DNA of 64,000 bases from Thunnus maccoyii (lineage: Eukaryota > Chordata > Actinopteri > Scombriformes > Scombridae): the NCBI RefSeq assembly GCF_910596095.1, contig NC_056536.1, positions 15,456,791 through 15,520,790 of the forward strand, in the 5' to 3' direction. Below are positions 1 to 15,600 of this stretch, one piece after another (position 1 is the stretch's first letter; each line of letters begins with the position of its first letter). The notes beneath the pieces are model-generated. The model was not told the origin of the DNA, ran no database searches, and saw only the letters and a program-made list of their open reading frames with translations. A program made the translations under genes and the position numbers.

Positions 1-1554
1 TAGGACGAGGCGTGGAGGCGGAGTGATGCGGCAGGGGAGGGTTCTCCTGAGGGAACTTGTCCACTGAAGGTAAACTGTGGAGGAAGTTAGCGACGTAAAT
101 TTCAGAATTAACTTATGAGATTCACGCAATTGAGACCTGCAATTCAGATACAATAAATGTGGCGAAATTCAGGTTTCTGCAAGACCCAAATGACATAAAG
201 TTACTGTTACAGCATAGCAACAAATAAAACAATGATTCAAAGAGGGCAAAGCTCTTCAAGACGAACCAAACATTAAGCTGAGTCTCTCCCAAAGTAAGTT
301 TAAAGTATTCATTCTAAAACAGTACCTTGAAGTGTCCTTCTGGGCCTTGGTAGGCCTGTGCTGGTGGACAGGTAACGCTGCTGAGGAGGGGACACTGACT
401 TCATGACATCTGCCATCCTTCTGCCTCTCTCTAGAGACGGGAAGACTTGTAGGAGTCCGGCCAGGGCGAGGTCGCTGCTGTGGAGCCAAAGTAGATGACT
501 GGCCACACATCTTCATGAGAGGACCATGTCGCCTCTCGCAGTGCTTCTCAAAGGCTTGAGGCTTCACCACCTGGCTACAGTGGCTGCACACCACCAGGTA
601 GAAATCATCATGTGCTGGACAGTGGCCATATATGTGCATATCTGTAGAGCAGAATACAAAATAGAGTCAAAGTGAAATACATTTCCTGATGTGACACTGA
701 ACTGAGTTTCATTGGTCGCCACCTTCACCTTCTTTCCTGAGGGTCATGGTCTCACAGTGGTTCCTCCCATACTTGCTGTTGTCTTCAACATTGGACCCAG
801 CTGCATGAAAGGCAAAACAGTCAGCATGAAATATTGATATGGGGCATTCTTGCAGCCTCAGGTTCACTGACATATCTAAATAGCTTTGCATAGATAAAAA
901 ACAGAAAAAGCTCTTTCATTTCAGTTCATGCTCCAGATTGGAGAGGCTTCCGCAGGTTTCACTCATACATTTAGGTTAATTTATCCAAGAGAAAAAAAGA
1001 AAAAACCCTGCCTCTTGAAACTTCTCCTTCCATTCACATAAACTGCCAGTGGCTTCCTTGTTTTCTGGTCAAGCCACTGCTTGTGTTGGCGAGTCAACTT
1101 TGGCGTTAGCAAGCTGGACAAATCCCTCTTAAGCAGTGTTGTTGTTTGTTGTTGACATTAGCTGACAGGCTAACGGTGAATTTACATGACCATTGGTAAG
1201 CCGTTGTGTTTATATAAGATAACATAGATAGAGTTTTTAACATCACTAAACGCCTAAGAAACAATGATTTAAATGTTTCTGTTCTGTGCCAGTTGTTGTT
1301 ATAAACCCAGCCTGCACTAGGACCCGGCGGGTCTTTTGTTTGGGTTGCGCTTTATGCCGCCGCTCTGTCTCTGTGTGTGCGTAACCACAAATAAATCACA
1401 GGACATTCACACTATGACGTGATGAAAACCAGGTTTGGGGCAGGGAGTGGCACTCACCGTCAGATGGTAAAATATTCACCCTATCTGCCCAACAACTCCA
1501 GTTTAATCCGACAAAATCGTCGAGATTAGGATTTCGCCGATCCAGCGCGGCCAT
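1..1554 (-). CDS. atxn7l2: Ataxin-7-like protein 2, 5' part (gene runs off the left edge)
   Basis: Four coding exons read on the minus strand: 1554-1458, 800-729, 641-326 and 63-<1, all with GT-AG borders and matching phases. Translation starts [16 protein letters not shown] and continues through a [20 protein letters not shown] block into a Cys/His cluster ([10 protein letters not shown], then EKHCERRHG), the N-terminal zinc-binding region of the ataxin-7 family. Family knowledge: ATXN7 and its paralogues are subunits of the SAGA coactivator and tie the histone H2B deubiquitinase module to it; they act in the nucleus. The GHCPAHDD and [11 protein letters not shown] wording fits ATXN7L2 better than ATXN7 or ATXN7L1, and the neighbouring sypl2 and sort1 agree with that. 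The central SCA7 domain and C-terminus lie outside the window. The start ATG sits in a CpG-rich block, and no in-frame ATG was seen just upstream. Confidence 0.88.
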
Positions 1555-4522
1555 TGCTGCTCTTGCGCGTTCGCGAGGTGGCGCCGCCAGTTCACGCGCA
1601 TCACATCCGCGTCACAAGGCTCGCGCCCGCGCAATACGGGACATAATGCCTTATTAATGCGAAGTTATCTTTCATACATGCGTGGAGTGAGCTCCCAGTG
1701 TAGCAGCAGTCTGAGGACAGACAAAGAGTGAAAATGTCACTAGTTGTCCTTAAATTAAATAAATAAATTAAAAGATTTCCTTAAATCATAATAATAATAA
1801 ATCATATACGCCCATTCATTTAGTGTTAATGTTACCAAGTTGTCACAGAGGTAGTGTGACCAAATTTAATGGGGGAAAAATGTAGAACTATTTGAAGAGT
1901 TAGAGCTTGGAAATAATATCTTTGTTAATTTTTCAAAAGTCTAGAATTGTTGTAAATATTTTATTATCTAAAATCTTCATACAGCCAAGAGTCTGTATGA
2001 AGAGTCATACAAATTTTATAGTGAGGATTTGTATGGCGCTCTCTATCCAGAAATACAAAGCCAAAGGCAACTGGATCTGCTGTTTTATAACTAGCAGAAT
2101 AAATCTAAACACTATAGCTAATAGTGAATGTGAATGTGATTCTTGAGATGTCAGGGGCCATCAGTTGGGGGTTACGCCTTTCCTTGTTCACAGATAGAAA
2201 CTCAACTGCAGATTTCCTGCTGGATGTTCAGGGTAAACATGCACCATAGAAAGTAATGATTTTTTTTTATTAGCAATTGATCGAACGGTTACTTTTTTGA
2301 TTAGTCGATTAAGCTATCATATGTTGAAAGAACAGTGCAAAATAAATCACAATTTCACAAAGATGAAGGTGACTTTTTGTCCAACCAACAGGCCCAAACC
2401 TAAAAATATTCAGTTTACAATATTAAAAGAGGGAAAAGCAACAAATCTTCACATTTGAAAAGCTGGAAACAGAGAATGATTGAAGTCTTTGCTTTATAAA
2501 TGACTTAACTGATTAATAGATTCAATATTTTTAATTCTTTTTTGTTAAAAGACTAAACAACTAGTCAACTAATTGTTTCATTTATAGTAAGAAAGACAGT
2601 TACAACATCTACAATTTCAACCGAGCTTAAATTAAATATACTGGGCACTTATGCAAGATAAACATTCAGATGTTTGGCGAGTTCAACAATAACAGCCAAC
2701 TCATGCATAGTTTCTAGATTTTTGCCTGGAGGTTTTTTTGTTTCAGTTTTGGGGAAGTGTTAGCAGAAATGAATCAGCAGGCAGTGATGTTTTCACATCT
2801 GACTCACTGACAGACCACAGCATTGTGAGTGTAAATGAAAACTTGACTGGACTGATGAGGGTCAGGAGGTTCATTTGAAGGAGGCCTCTGTGCCTGTGTG
2901 TGAGAGATGTTTTCAGTCAGATGCTGACAATGCCTGACAGAGACAGCATGTCTGCCACCTTGTGAGTGTCAAACTGCACTGCATGTTGCCTGGCCTTGCT
3001 TTCTGAATGACTAATCAGCACAAATTAATACAACAAACTAATAATAAAACTCATACATCAGGTATTCAAAGCATGAGAGGAAGTGTGGAATGACTAATTA
3101 AGAGTCCATTTTGTAAATCCAAAACTCAGTGTGTGAGAGGTGTCAGCTCTGGTTCAGCTGTCTGGTGATCATACGTGAGCTACCAGTGAAACAATCTTGC
3201 ATAAAAAATCACGCTGACCACAAATCCAGTTCTTCCTTTTAATGATACACAGTATTTCATGTCCACACAGTATATTTCTGTACTGCAGTTTCATCCATGC
3301 AACACCTCAACACAGAGGTGAAGTAGAGACTGTGAATCAAGAAAGGCTATATCAAAGTAGGAAATCATAATCATGGCAATAATAAGAAACACATAGCTTG
3401 CCTTCCCTTATAACTAAGTGGAGGTAGAAGCCAGGATAAAGCAAGATTTTAAAAAATGCAGGTAATTAGTAACAGGTTAGTTATCAGACAGAAAAATGAG
3501 TAGCAACCAACAACTAGCTAAGGCTATACAGTTGATTGTACATTGGTATTGACATACTGCAGGACCTTGCTGGGCAATCATCTTAGAAATTCCTTGATTT
3601 AAACATAATAAACATGCAAGACAAAGATAAAAAAAAGTCATATTCTTTAAGAAAAACATCTGCAAATTCTAGCAAATAATTGTAATAGTTTTAAATGTTC
3701 ATAAAGAACTAACATGCTCCAAACAAATACATCCACTACCTGTGACAAAATATTCAGCTGTTATGCTAAAAAAGTGAGATTAACCTAAGTAATGAGATGA
3801 AGAGGTGCAACATAGCAATGAAAAAAAAAGAAAAAAAAAGAAAGAAATTGCTTTCACTCATTAAAGGTAATCTCATATTGGCAACTGAATTGTTTTTCCA
3901 AATGGAAATTATTTCAAATTAATTCATTTTAACTAAACTTTCTGATACCTATGTCTTAGGATTGGACTGCAATTTTATTTTGTCTACAGTCTAAACTTGT
4001 GATAATAATAATGCACTTCAAGTATTTCATATTAATTAGATATTTTGTCATTTGTACCCTCGATAGCCCTGAGTTTTTAAAATGATGTACGGCACAGAAA
4101 TACAGTTGGCAGTTAACAGGGAGACTGAAGTGGTGCTGCAGTTTGATATATCACCAACAGAGCTGCACAGTCCACACCTGCAGTACCATCCGAGATAAGG
4201 GACACATAGTTTTGGATACCTGAGTTTAAATACGTTAAAAACATGCAAACTCAGTATCGATGACAATTAACATTTTTCACTGCTACAATTTCCTGTATTG
4301 ATTTGTATCAGTCTGAACAACTCACGTTTTAGTATCTTTCAAAATGTATTCGAGATAATAGTCCTAAATTTTAAAATGTATACTTTGCAAAAAAGGAGCA
4401 GTCATATTTGGAAATGTATATACCTTGTAATTTACAGTCATTTTTTTTCAACAATTAGTACCAAAACAACTCATTCAACAACGCTACATGTTAGACAGTT
4501 ATGAGATGAGGAAGCTGTGCAG
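1555..4522. other. Gap between atxn7l2 and sypl2 (divergent-side promoter and sypl2 3' end)
   Basis: No gene is supported here. Positions 1555-1640 are CpG-rich and probably hold the atxn7l2 promoter and leader. Positions 2256-2581 are a repeat listed separately. The part nearest 4522 is the likely 3' untranslated region of sypl2 on the minus strand; TTTATT at 3974-3979 reads AATAAA on that strand and is one candidate poly(A) signal. The rest is AT-rich with no coding pattern seen. Confidence 0.5.
2256..2581 (+). mobile_element. Decayed non-autonomous TIR element, copy 1 of 3
   Basis: The ends carry ATTGATCG / GATTAGTCGATTAA-type motifs on the left and CAACTAGTCAACTAATTG on the right, facing each other. 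The middle shares wording with copies at 43000-43291 and 55249-55604: an ATATTCAGTTTAC block, then AAGCTGGAA.CAGAGA, then an A-rich ATGACT stretch. It is the same orientation as the other two. No ORF is present, so it is probably a short DNA-transposon derivative of a kind common in fish. The family name is not assigned, and the exact edges are uncertain by tens of bases. Confidence 0.6.
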
Positions 4523-6747
<2,225 letters not shown>

Positions 6748-7549
6748 CGTTTCTCCGGAGGTAAATACCGTGAGTATCGATTATGTGTCTCCTCTGTGGG
6801 GGTCTTTGGCCGCTCTTTCGATCCTCTTCGGGCTTGTCAAACTTTTCTCCAACTTCAGCGAGTCGTAGTAGATGACACGTGATCAGTGACGTTGTGGCGT
6901 CGCGAGGGGCGCTGCTGAGTGATAAAAGTAGGCAAACGTATTTTTATTAATGTCCGTATCATAAACATACAGTTTATGGTCAGTATAAAGTACATCAGGA
7001 TCCTGGAAATAAAATGAGGATTATTTTAACACTCAAAGCCAAGGAAGCCAAGGATGTAACACTATGCAATAGAAACAAAAACCAGAAAGTGTTCAATTTA
7101 TTAATTTTACTGGGAAAATTAAAATTTCACATCCATAAATCGAAGTTCTCCAGGTCATATGACAATATTTAGAAAGTATTTAGAGGCCCATCCAACTTAT
7201 AACAATAAGAAATGTGCACATACAGTTAGAGTGCTCCAAGGACTTTTTTTTTTTTTTTAAAGAAATCTAATTGTATTGCCCACCTTTTCTGTTTTTCTAT
7301 CCATTAATTTATTATTATTACTTTTAACCTTTGTCCTGTTGACTGTATCAACAAACTGGAAGTGAAGTCATGCCTGTTACCTTATCTTTATCTCATTATG
7401 ATGCCTAATTCTGTTATTGTATCAATGTCACACATGTTGTACGTGACACTTTCTATAAATAAAGTGATGGGAAAAGAAAAATAAAGAGCAAGTAGTCTTT
7501 ATTGCATATCATGTTTACTATTTGTCACATGTAACAACTGGATACTTAT

Positions 7550-7660
7550 ATTGTTGTACTGATGCACTGATATTGTAGCTGTAAACATCAGCTACAACTC
7601 AAGTAAAAGTCTTACATTCAATGTTTTTTTTTCATTATGCAGAATGGCCCCTGTCCAAGT
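7550..7660 (+). repeat. Fragment of an AAGTAAAAGT / CATTATGCAGAATGG repeat
   Basis: The segment has CTCAAGTAAAAGTCTTACATT followed by CATTATGCAGAATGGCCCC. The same order of words, diverged, occurs at 43620-43700 inside a longer copy of the repeat. It is a short piece only and has no coding content. Confidence 0.55.
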
Positions 7661-7799
7661 ATAAACAAAAACATGAATGAATAAAGAAATAAATAACAGG
7701 CAACTGTTGCATTATCATCAATACATCAATATGCAGAGCTAATTTAACACTGTACATATACTGTACTACATATAATTTATACCTTTAAGGGACTGAAGA

Positions 7800-8200
7800 C
7801 TGCCTTCATCATCATAATTTGCCCTTTATAGTTTAGTATTCACAATAATCTCAATATATGCACATTAACCCACTTATACACATTATTACTCATACAGTAT
7901 TTTTCCATCATTCTTTGCACTGCCATGTGCTTTTGCACTAAGTGTACCACAATCCTGTATATACAATGATAAGAATCTGACCTGTGTATAGTTTGTTGTC
8001 CAGCTCCCTCTGGCAGCCTATATTATAGCTGCATGTTTAATTTGTTTAGCTTGATATCTTTGTTGAGCTGTTTGTCTGTATCTGTATTGTCCTGTAAAGT
8101 TGTCCTCTGCAGGGTGTTTGAAGTATTAAGAGCTGCTGAAAACATACTTGCTTATATGTTTCAACATACTTGGTCAATAAAGTTGCTTCTGATTCTGATA
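7800..8200 (+). repeat. Possible LINE 3' tail
   Basis: The stretch ends in CAATAAAGTTGCTTCTGATTC, a poly(A)-signal-like end followed by a short TTCTGA repeat, as in some fish non-LTR retrotransposons. No reverse transcriptase or other coding region was found, so the assignment is weak. Confidence 0.3.
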
Positions 8201-8269
8201 TGTATGTATAAGCTGATGTTACTGTGCAGTATTTGCTGCAGTGTTTATCACATTTAATGGATTTAAAAA

Positions 8270-8760
8270 AAACAGTTTGAGGTTTGAGCTTCAATGTGTA
8301 GAATGATGTACGTGCAAAGTTTGACATGAGAAGGCGGTTTTCACTTTGATTTTCTGAAAGTGGAAACTTTTTCTGTGGTTACGGAAAATGTGAGCATGTA
8401 TTAAAACATGTACCTAGGTGCATGATTTGTGACATCACAACAATTGTGGAGCCAATCGTGGTCCAGTATACAACTTTCACAAGTGTAATATGGAAACTTG
8501 AAGCCTCCAGTGCATATACACTGAAAATCCACTTTTCAGTGGAGTAGGAGACATCTTGTGTACCTCAGTTCAACTTTTGAAAAAGTATTTATGATCCTGG
8601 ATATTTAAATGAGGGATAAGAAGGTGTCATTTTAAGGATTTTCAAAGAGGAAACTTTTTTCTGGAAAAACCATATTAGACACAATCCAGAATATTTTGTG
8701 ATGGCTTCAAACATGTCAGAAGAGGATCTTTAAATCCATGATGTGACTCAGTACTATACA
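8270..8760 (+). repeat. Interspersed repeat, arm 1 (inverted partner near 29990-30520)
   Basis: Reads as the reverse complement of 29990-30520 over several hundred bases. Shared words are TTTGAGCTTCA, TTTGTGACATCACAAC, TGGAGCCAATC, CTTGAAGCCTCCAGTGCA and GTAGGAGAC.TCTTGTG. No ORF is conserved between the copies. It is an unclassified fish repeat; the outer ends were not resolved. Confidence 0.7.
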
Positions 8761-10057
8761 AGACTGGATTACCTGTATCGGGGCCCCAAAAGCCCTGGTT
8801 TAACTGCAAGTCAATTAACTGCACATAATTTGATTAATTGCTCATTTTTACAAGAATTTGCAACACCAAGGTACAACTAAGTGGAGTCTTGCATTGTTGT
8901 CTAATATTGTTGACTTGTCTTTTAGAGGGACCCTATGTCAAAATCTAGTTTTAAGACATTAATTTTTTTAGTTTATATTGTGCTCACATAGTGCATACTC
9001 CTAAATAAAATCTTGTTCAATCAAGTTATCGTAAAATGATACACAGCAAACCTGTGGTGAGGTCATATTGAAGCCCAGGAGTACTGGTTGTTTCTGAGTC
9101 TCTGGGTAGAAAATGAAACTATGTGTCGTCTTCTGTGAGCATCGTGCTTATGTGGAGCTTTGAGGTAACAGTGAACACAGAGAGACGATCTAGTGTGGTC
9201 CAATGTTTTGGTTTTTTGTTGGGGTTTTTTTGTTGTTTTGTTTTACTGTGGGGCCCCAAGACAATTTAATCCGGTCATTGTATTACACATAATTGGCTCA
9301 CTCAAGACAAAACAGCTGAAAAGAAAAAAACTTCATGCTGCTTCCAAAAGAAGTTCAACCATTTTATTCCAAACTGCAAAAAGCCTTGGTGATGACTCAG
9401 TTTACTTATATGACAGCAAAGTGTGTGTAGGAGTATTTTTTTTAATGATATCTGATTTTGTAACAAACTCTAAATATGTAACATCCACCTAGCATTAGCA
9501 GTAGCAGTGTGTAAAATGTCCACAAAGACTCTAAGAGCATAGTGAATTCACAGCAATAGTAATTATTTTTCACTAGAGGTCACCGTTTCCACACACATTA
9601 CATGAGCGTTATTAAATTGACCCCATTTGTCCAAAGCAAGCCGTGCCCTTCCCATGACTCTCATCAGTGTAGCTGAACTCATTCACACACTGCCTGTCCG
9701 TGTCCTACCCTTGGTTTGGCTCATTGGAAATGCTCTTTCTTTGGGCCTGGTAAGCAGGGAAATTTTTGTACACTTGGCCCTATCCCCTAATTTGCTTTAA
9801 TCTCCCTTCAGCACACTGTGCAGCCAAACAGGGAGGTTTGCGTCCCTGTTGAAAGGCACAGTTTTCATCCTTGCAGAACACATCTCGAAGGAATAAGAGT
9901 GGCTTTGTTTCCACCTTTTAATAGTTGACTGGGCTGCCGTGGGGGAGGGGCTTCAACTCCATTGTACAGTCCCCTTGTGAAAGAATGCTGCTCTACAGAT
10001 CAGATTGTTTGGCTTTCTGAGTGAATCTGGGAATTCAAGAAATACACAAGCAAGAAA

Positions 10058-10078
10058 ACACACACACACACACACACA
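10058..10078. repeat. CA microsatellite
   Basis: About ten CA units in an otherwise unremarkable stretch of the gap between sypl2 and sort1. Confidence 0.85.
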
Positions 10079-12199
10079 AAGGATATTCCCGCATCCCTAA
10101 GGCACATTTGAGTGTAGCCAAATTGTGGGAAAGGTGGATTCAAGTTGAAGGTTTCTGGGATTCTGCAACCAAACTAAAACACATCTAACTTGTTCAACAG
10201 CTTTTTATCTATAGCAGTGATGAGATGACTCTTTTTTTTGTTGTTGCAGGCTTGTAAACTTGTCGGGCTCGTCTTGCCAGATCGAAGGTTTAACATGAGA
10301 GAAAGACTTAGCATAACTATCTGGTCTCATCTTTGCATCGTTTACCAGCAGACTTTCAGTTATCCTGCTAGTATGACTGGGAAACAATGTCCCGTCCCAT
10401 CCCATCCAACTAGAAGTTTACAGAAGAGATGACCTGGCACACTGTGAGGGAAATCTGAAGCTGCGTATTAGTTTGTATGAATCAGAATTTGTGATCTGTA
10501 GTTTGACCCTGCTCAGTCAGCTACGAGTTTGGGGATTTTTTCCCCTGCAACACATGACCAACAGTCATGGGTTTGTTATGGCCCACTGTCTCATCACATG
10601 CACAAATTTAATCAAGAACACAAAATGACTCAGTACTACCAACAAAATGAATAAATATAATTTGAGAATGCAGCCGGCTAGACAAAAACATCTGCCCTAA
10701 TTCATTTTATAGAAGTTCAGATCACATGATAAAAAGGTTAGCTGTCTTTATTGACCCTGTTCTTCTTGATTGTGACGACATAAATTAACTACTATATTCA
10801 ATAAACTCTGATAATGTCTATGTAATAAGGGATTTCTTCTAAAAATATATGTACAAGGTCATGTACAAGTACAACCATGCAGATATTAGTTCATGGATAA
10901 AAAATATACAGTATATAAGTCAAATTAAACTGAAATAGGGCCATATAGTGACAATGTACAAATTATAATTGTTCAGATTGTGAACAGTCAATACAAACAG
11001 AAATTAAAATCAAACAGATTAAGTGGAATTAACAAATTTGTGCCAGACAGTTGTGTAAATGGTCTATAAGATGAATTGGGTGTTTAGAGTTTAGATTGTA
11101 TTGTTCTGTGGTGAAGAGGGATGTCCATTGGAAGACATCAGCATTCTCAGAGGTCTGTGAGGTCGGTGCTGCAGCAGAGGGGGGATGAATCATAAAGTTT
11201 GATGGCCACCAGCAGCTCACAATGACCGCATCGCTCATAAACTCTACACTTCATGGAGGGGTTGAGAAATGTTGTTCAGGATATTCAGATGTTCACCAGC
11301 TTGCTCAGCATCCTCTTCTCCACCACCTCAGATGGATTCAAGCAAAAATAGAGCATTTCAAACACTGTGTGGGTTAAGGATTTCAATTCATTAATGGCAA
11401 GAATGTCCCACTGGTGGAGAGATTACTCAGATTCAGTGTGATTTAATCTTCTTGTTTGAGCCTCCCAACATCACAACATATCCAGCTGTTTAATCCCCAA
11501 CAAAGAGAGCTGTGGCAAGTGTGAAGACGTGGATTTACCTGATATGTTGCACATGTTAGTTACACCAGTGATGATTACTGTGTGTATTTAATCTACACAC
11601 ACTCATGAAATGTTCCAAAATGTCATGGGATCAGCCACAGTATCATAGTCATCACCCTTATAAATAAAGGCTAGTGAATTCAAAGCACACAAGCTTTTCA
11701 GACACCTGTTGGTTTTCATTTGTGGACATGTCAACTGTTTGACAGTTTCTCCTGTGAATTGTGTGTTTGCATACAGAACTACATTTATCTTTTTGTACTT
11801 TGGGGAAATAAATATAGAACTTTGACAAGACAAATCACATTTGGCAAAACACACATGTGCTTATGTTCACATTTCCTCTTCTTCTTTTTATTGATTTATT
11901 TCCCTATTAGGCCCATTACTTTTTGACCGGTGGCTTGACTCATGGGGCTCATGAGCAAATTCATCACAAAGCAGCACTAAAACATCAAGGTGTAATTCCA
12001 CTGTTATTGGGAATATGGCGTAATGTCAACCTAGCATGTCACTTGTATCCAAATAAGATTTTCTACACAAATACAACCGATAGTAGCCGAAAAAAGCATG
12101 TTTTTCTCTAATTGAAGTTGTGGCTGGATGGATTTACATGATAGTATTGCTCAACCTACCTTGGCAGCCTCTGACAGCTAATTATGCAGCTCCTGTCTA

Positions 12200-12656
12200 G
12201 AATTCAACCAATCAGAGCAGCGGATTCGTGGACCGAGAGGAGCAGACCGACCAATCAGATCGTCTCATCTGTGCACAGACCGTCAACGACCCGCAGATTC
12301 ACTCTGAGTGATCGGTACAGTGTATCATGTTGGTCTGAGGAGTTGCAGCGCGAATAATTGGCGTTAAATACCCCGCTCAAATTTGCGAAATTGCGAATTT
12401 TTTTGCACCGTTTTAATATTTGTTTTTTTTCCGCTGCTGTGCGCGGAAACAGTCGGAGCTTTGAGGGCGCTCCGTGTTTTCAAAGCCCGAAACAGTCGCT
12501 GTCAGGAGGACTACTGTTTAGTTGATGTCATCCGCGGCAGAGCTGTAGCGACCTTCAATTTCTAGGCAAGACTAGGATAAACAAAGACTCGTTTTTGGGG
12601 TGTTTTTTCCCCCCTTCTTTGCTTTGTTTTCTGTGCCGGTGACACTAACAGCGAGG
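12200..12656 (+). promoter_or_regulatory. sort1: sort1 promoter and 5' leader with two CCAAT boxes
   Basis: Two CCAATCAGA motifs at 12208-12212 and 12251-12255 lie 43 bases apart, in an otherwise GC-balanced block just upstream of sort1. CCAATCA is the NF-Y site. No clear TATA box is seen. A short upstream ORF (ATG at 12525, stop by 12548) would lie in the leader if transcription starts before it. The start site itself cannot be fixed from sequence. Confidence 0.55.
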
Positions 12657-15600
12657 ATGGGACTTCTGCTGCCTTGTTATCTGCTGTTATCGCTTTTAAC
12701 TTTCGCAGCCGGTTTAGATTTCCAGCGGGGATCCAAACCCTCCGGACAGCCGGTTTTTGTGAGGGATTCAAACACAGTGGAGAGAGCTGCGAAAATCGTA
12801 AAGAGGTCTCTGCCTGCATGGCTGGCTCCATCACCAAACCACAAGATAAAACGAAGAAGCACCGAGCAGGGCGACTCCTGCAAAGCTCTTCAAGGATACG
12901 ACACCAAGTTAGCTGAAAACACCCACAGTGTAAGTTACCTAAACTGAGGTCCTGTTTCCACTTTGCTCGTCTCACAATTAAATGGGAGCAGAGGAGATGC
13001 TGCGCAGGTGCGAACCAGGTGCACTAACAGGCCTAATCAGCTATTCAGTGTACTCAGAAACTAGCCGCTGATGGGCTGTTTTCCATCCAACTGTGAGCTC
13101 TGCAGCCCAGAATAACAACTGCATGGAGGCTACTGGCACAGCAGCTATTTCTTTTTTTTTGACTTGTAAAACAAAAACATACAATTAAAACATTATATCC
13201 AGTGTATTATCATGAAATTGACACATTTAAAGTGTAGCTTTACCTATATCTCTAATCTTTTTTGGCTGCTAGTTGTGCAGCACCATGATTATGTGTCTTC
13301 TTTAATATTTGGTGCAGTGAAATACTGCTATGCAATGTAGTGAAGCAGTAACAACGCCTATTTTCTTCCACTGAATCACCACCCGACCGGTTTACCTCTG
13401 AAATGCTCCACTAACTATGACCTATATATCTTATTCTTCTCAAGGAAGCAGCTGTATATTCTGTATTTGAGGATCCCACTTTTCTCTGCCTCACTGGGTG
13501 TAAATCTGCCTGATAGCAGACGGGGATCTGGCCCTGGAGAATCCTTGTGACTGGCTGTGCGGTAGTTATTTTGTAGTTAAAAGCTGTGTTTGTGTGGCAG
13601 TGAAAGCAGTCGGCACGCAGGGAGTCTATCAGGATACACAGACTACAGTATTTTGTTTTTACTTGCTCTTAATTCCTGGATAGTAAAGAGGGCTAAATGC
13701 GGTGTCACCAGATGTGCAATGGATTTCAGAGTTTAAGCACAGAATTTTGCCAGAAAGAGAAAGCGGCCAATATTAACGCAGCTTATGAAATGTCTAGGCA
13801 ACAATTCAATGCTCTCCTGAAAACAAACAGGAAGCCGACATCATCGGAGTCCTGTGCTGCTTATTTGCCTAGCTCCTCATTGCCATGTGATCAACTTTGC
13901 ATTGCAGCCTTTGTATACTCGGCCTCAGTAATCTAAAGTCGACAGAATTCCTAAAGGCTCAGCGTCGTCATTCCCCTCGAGGTTACTGCTGCAGGTCCCA
14001 CCGGTACTAGAGCTGCTTACAGCATGAGCTGCAGAAAGAGATCTGCCTGAAACAGTTTGTGAATGTCCACGTAATTGAAGATTAAAAGGCCACAGAATGA
14101 GATTCAGGATTGAAGACCGTTGCATCAGCCAGCAGGACTCTCTCTGACAGTGAAAGCAGAAGTATTTTGGTTGTTTCCACACTGCTAAATTGACTTGATG
14201 TGCACAAAATTATTGGCAGAGGGAACATTTGATTCTCGACCTCAGGTTTAATATGGTTTTCAGAAGTCTGTGCTGAGAGCGTTTGGCAAGAAGCCTCGTG
14301 CTCGCTGAAATGCTTGTCTGTTCTGATAAGTGGTGCTTCACTTTTTACATGCTTGAACACATGGTAAGGGGAGACACGGTGGCAGTCGAAGCCAAAATAC
14401 ACAGTCTGCAGGCAAAATTCACAAATAGGTGTTCAATACAATTTATTATTGTGTAGTCAGTTTGTCCTTTTCTTTGTCGGCTGGGCTGAAATGGTTTTTC
14501 CTCTCATAATGTGGGATCATTCACACATCTGCAGTCACACATCACACAAATAAAACACATGAAAATGATTTTTTTTTTTCTCCTTTTATTTTCCAGTATA
14601 CCTTCAATGACCTGAGCGGGTCGGTGTCACTGGCCTGGGTTGGAGATGGCACAGGGGTGAGTTCTGCACCTAACAGGCCTCTCATGCAGTGTTAATCCCT
14701 GTGTGACATGAGTACACAGTACACTGTATGAAAATGACAGGGAGAGCCTCACATCACATAATGACTTCCTTCACCATCAGGGTCTCATGCGCATTAATAA
14801 ATGATTCATGTTCCACTTTCCTCAAGCTGAACCTTCTTTCTTGGCAGGTCATCCTGGCTTTGACGACTTTTCAGGTCCCCTTCTTCATGATAAGACTCGG
14901 GCAGTCTAAACTTTATCGAAGGTGTGTTTTATTATCTTTGTAGTTTATCTTCTTTGTTTGTATTTGATATAACATGGCTGAAACCACTTGTCTTGCCAGT
15001 GAGAACTATGGGAAGTCATTCCAGGATGTGACCAGCCTCATAAACAACACCTTTATCAGATCAGAGTTTGGCATCGCCATCGGCCCCGAGAACTCCGGGA
15101 AAGTGAGTCAAGTACTGTAAACAGCCTTTTAACATCTTATCCCCTTACATGGCTTCATCAGTCTGAATTTTGGCTCATAGGTGATCCTGACAGGTGAAGT
15201 GTCTGGAACTCTTGGGTCACGAATCTTTGTGTCCGATGACTTCGGAAAGAGTTTCATCCACCTGGACCTGCCCTTCGTCCCCCTGATGCAGATCACATAC
15301 AACCCTGAGAATTCCAATGCGCTGCTGGTCCTCAGCAACAGTGTAAGAAGTGAATGTTAAAAAGAGATATTCTGTTTGTAAAGTAACCTGTGAGGATGTA
15401 AGAATAGTCAGTCTAAACTGAAAAGCTCCAGTTCTGTATGAGGGCATCTCAGATTATTAGTAGTTTGAAATCTGTCATTAATTTAAGAGGGTGAGTGACC
15501 TTTTCATGGCCTATTGTAAAACCCAGTAATTGACCTAATTTGAAGGCAATCATCTTCAACTTCCTACTTCCTCATAACAACAATACTCCTGCTGGTCAAT

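Larger units (their letters stand above)
6748..12656. other. Repeat-rich gap between sypl2 and sort1, no gene found
   Basis: About 5.9 kb with no exon-like ORF on either strand. It holds repeat fragments (7550-7660, 7800-8200, 8270-8760), a short CA repeat at 10058-10078, and a base-balanced stretch at 9600-9990 that looks less degenerate than its surroundings. I looked for proteasome subunit PSMA5, expected here from human gene order, and found no matching peptide among the open frames. The last ~450 bases are the sort1 promoter and leader. Confidence 0.5.

Noticed and set aside
12562-12975. Minus-strand open frame of 137 codons
   Set aside because: Mirror of sort1 exon 1, a GC-balanced coding exon that leaves the other strand open by chance.
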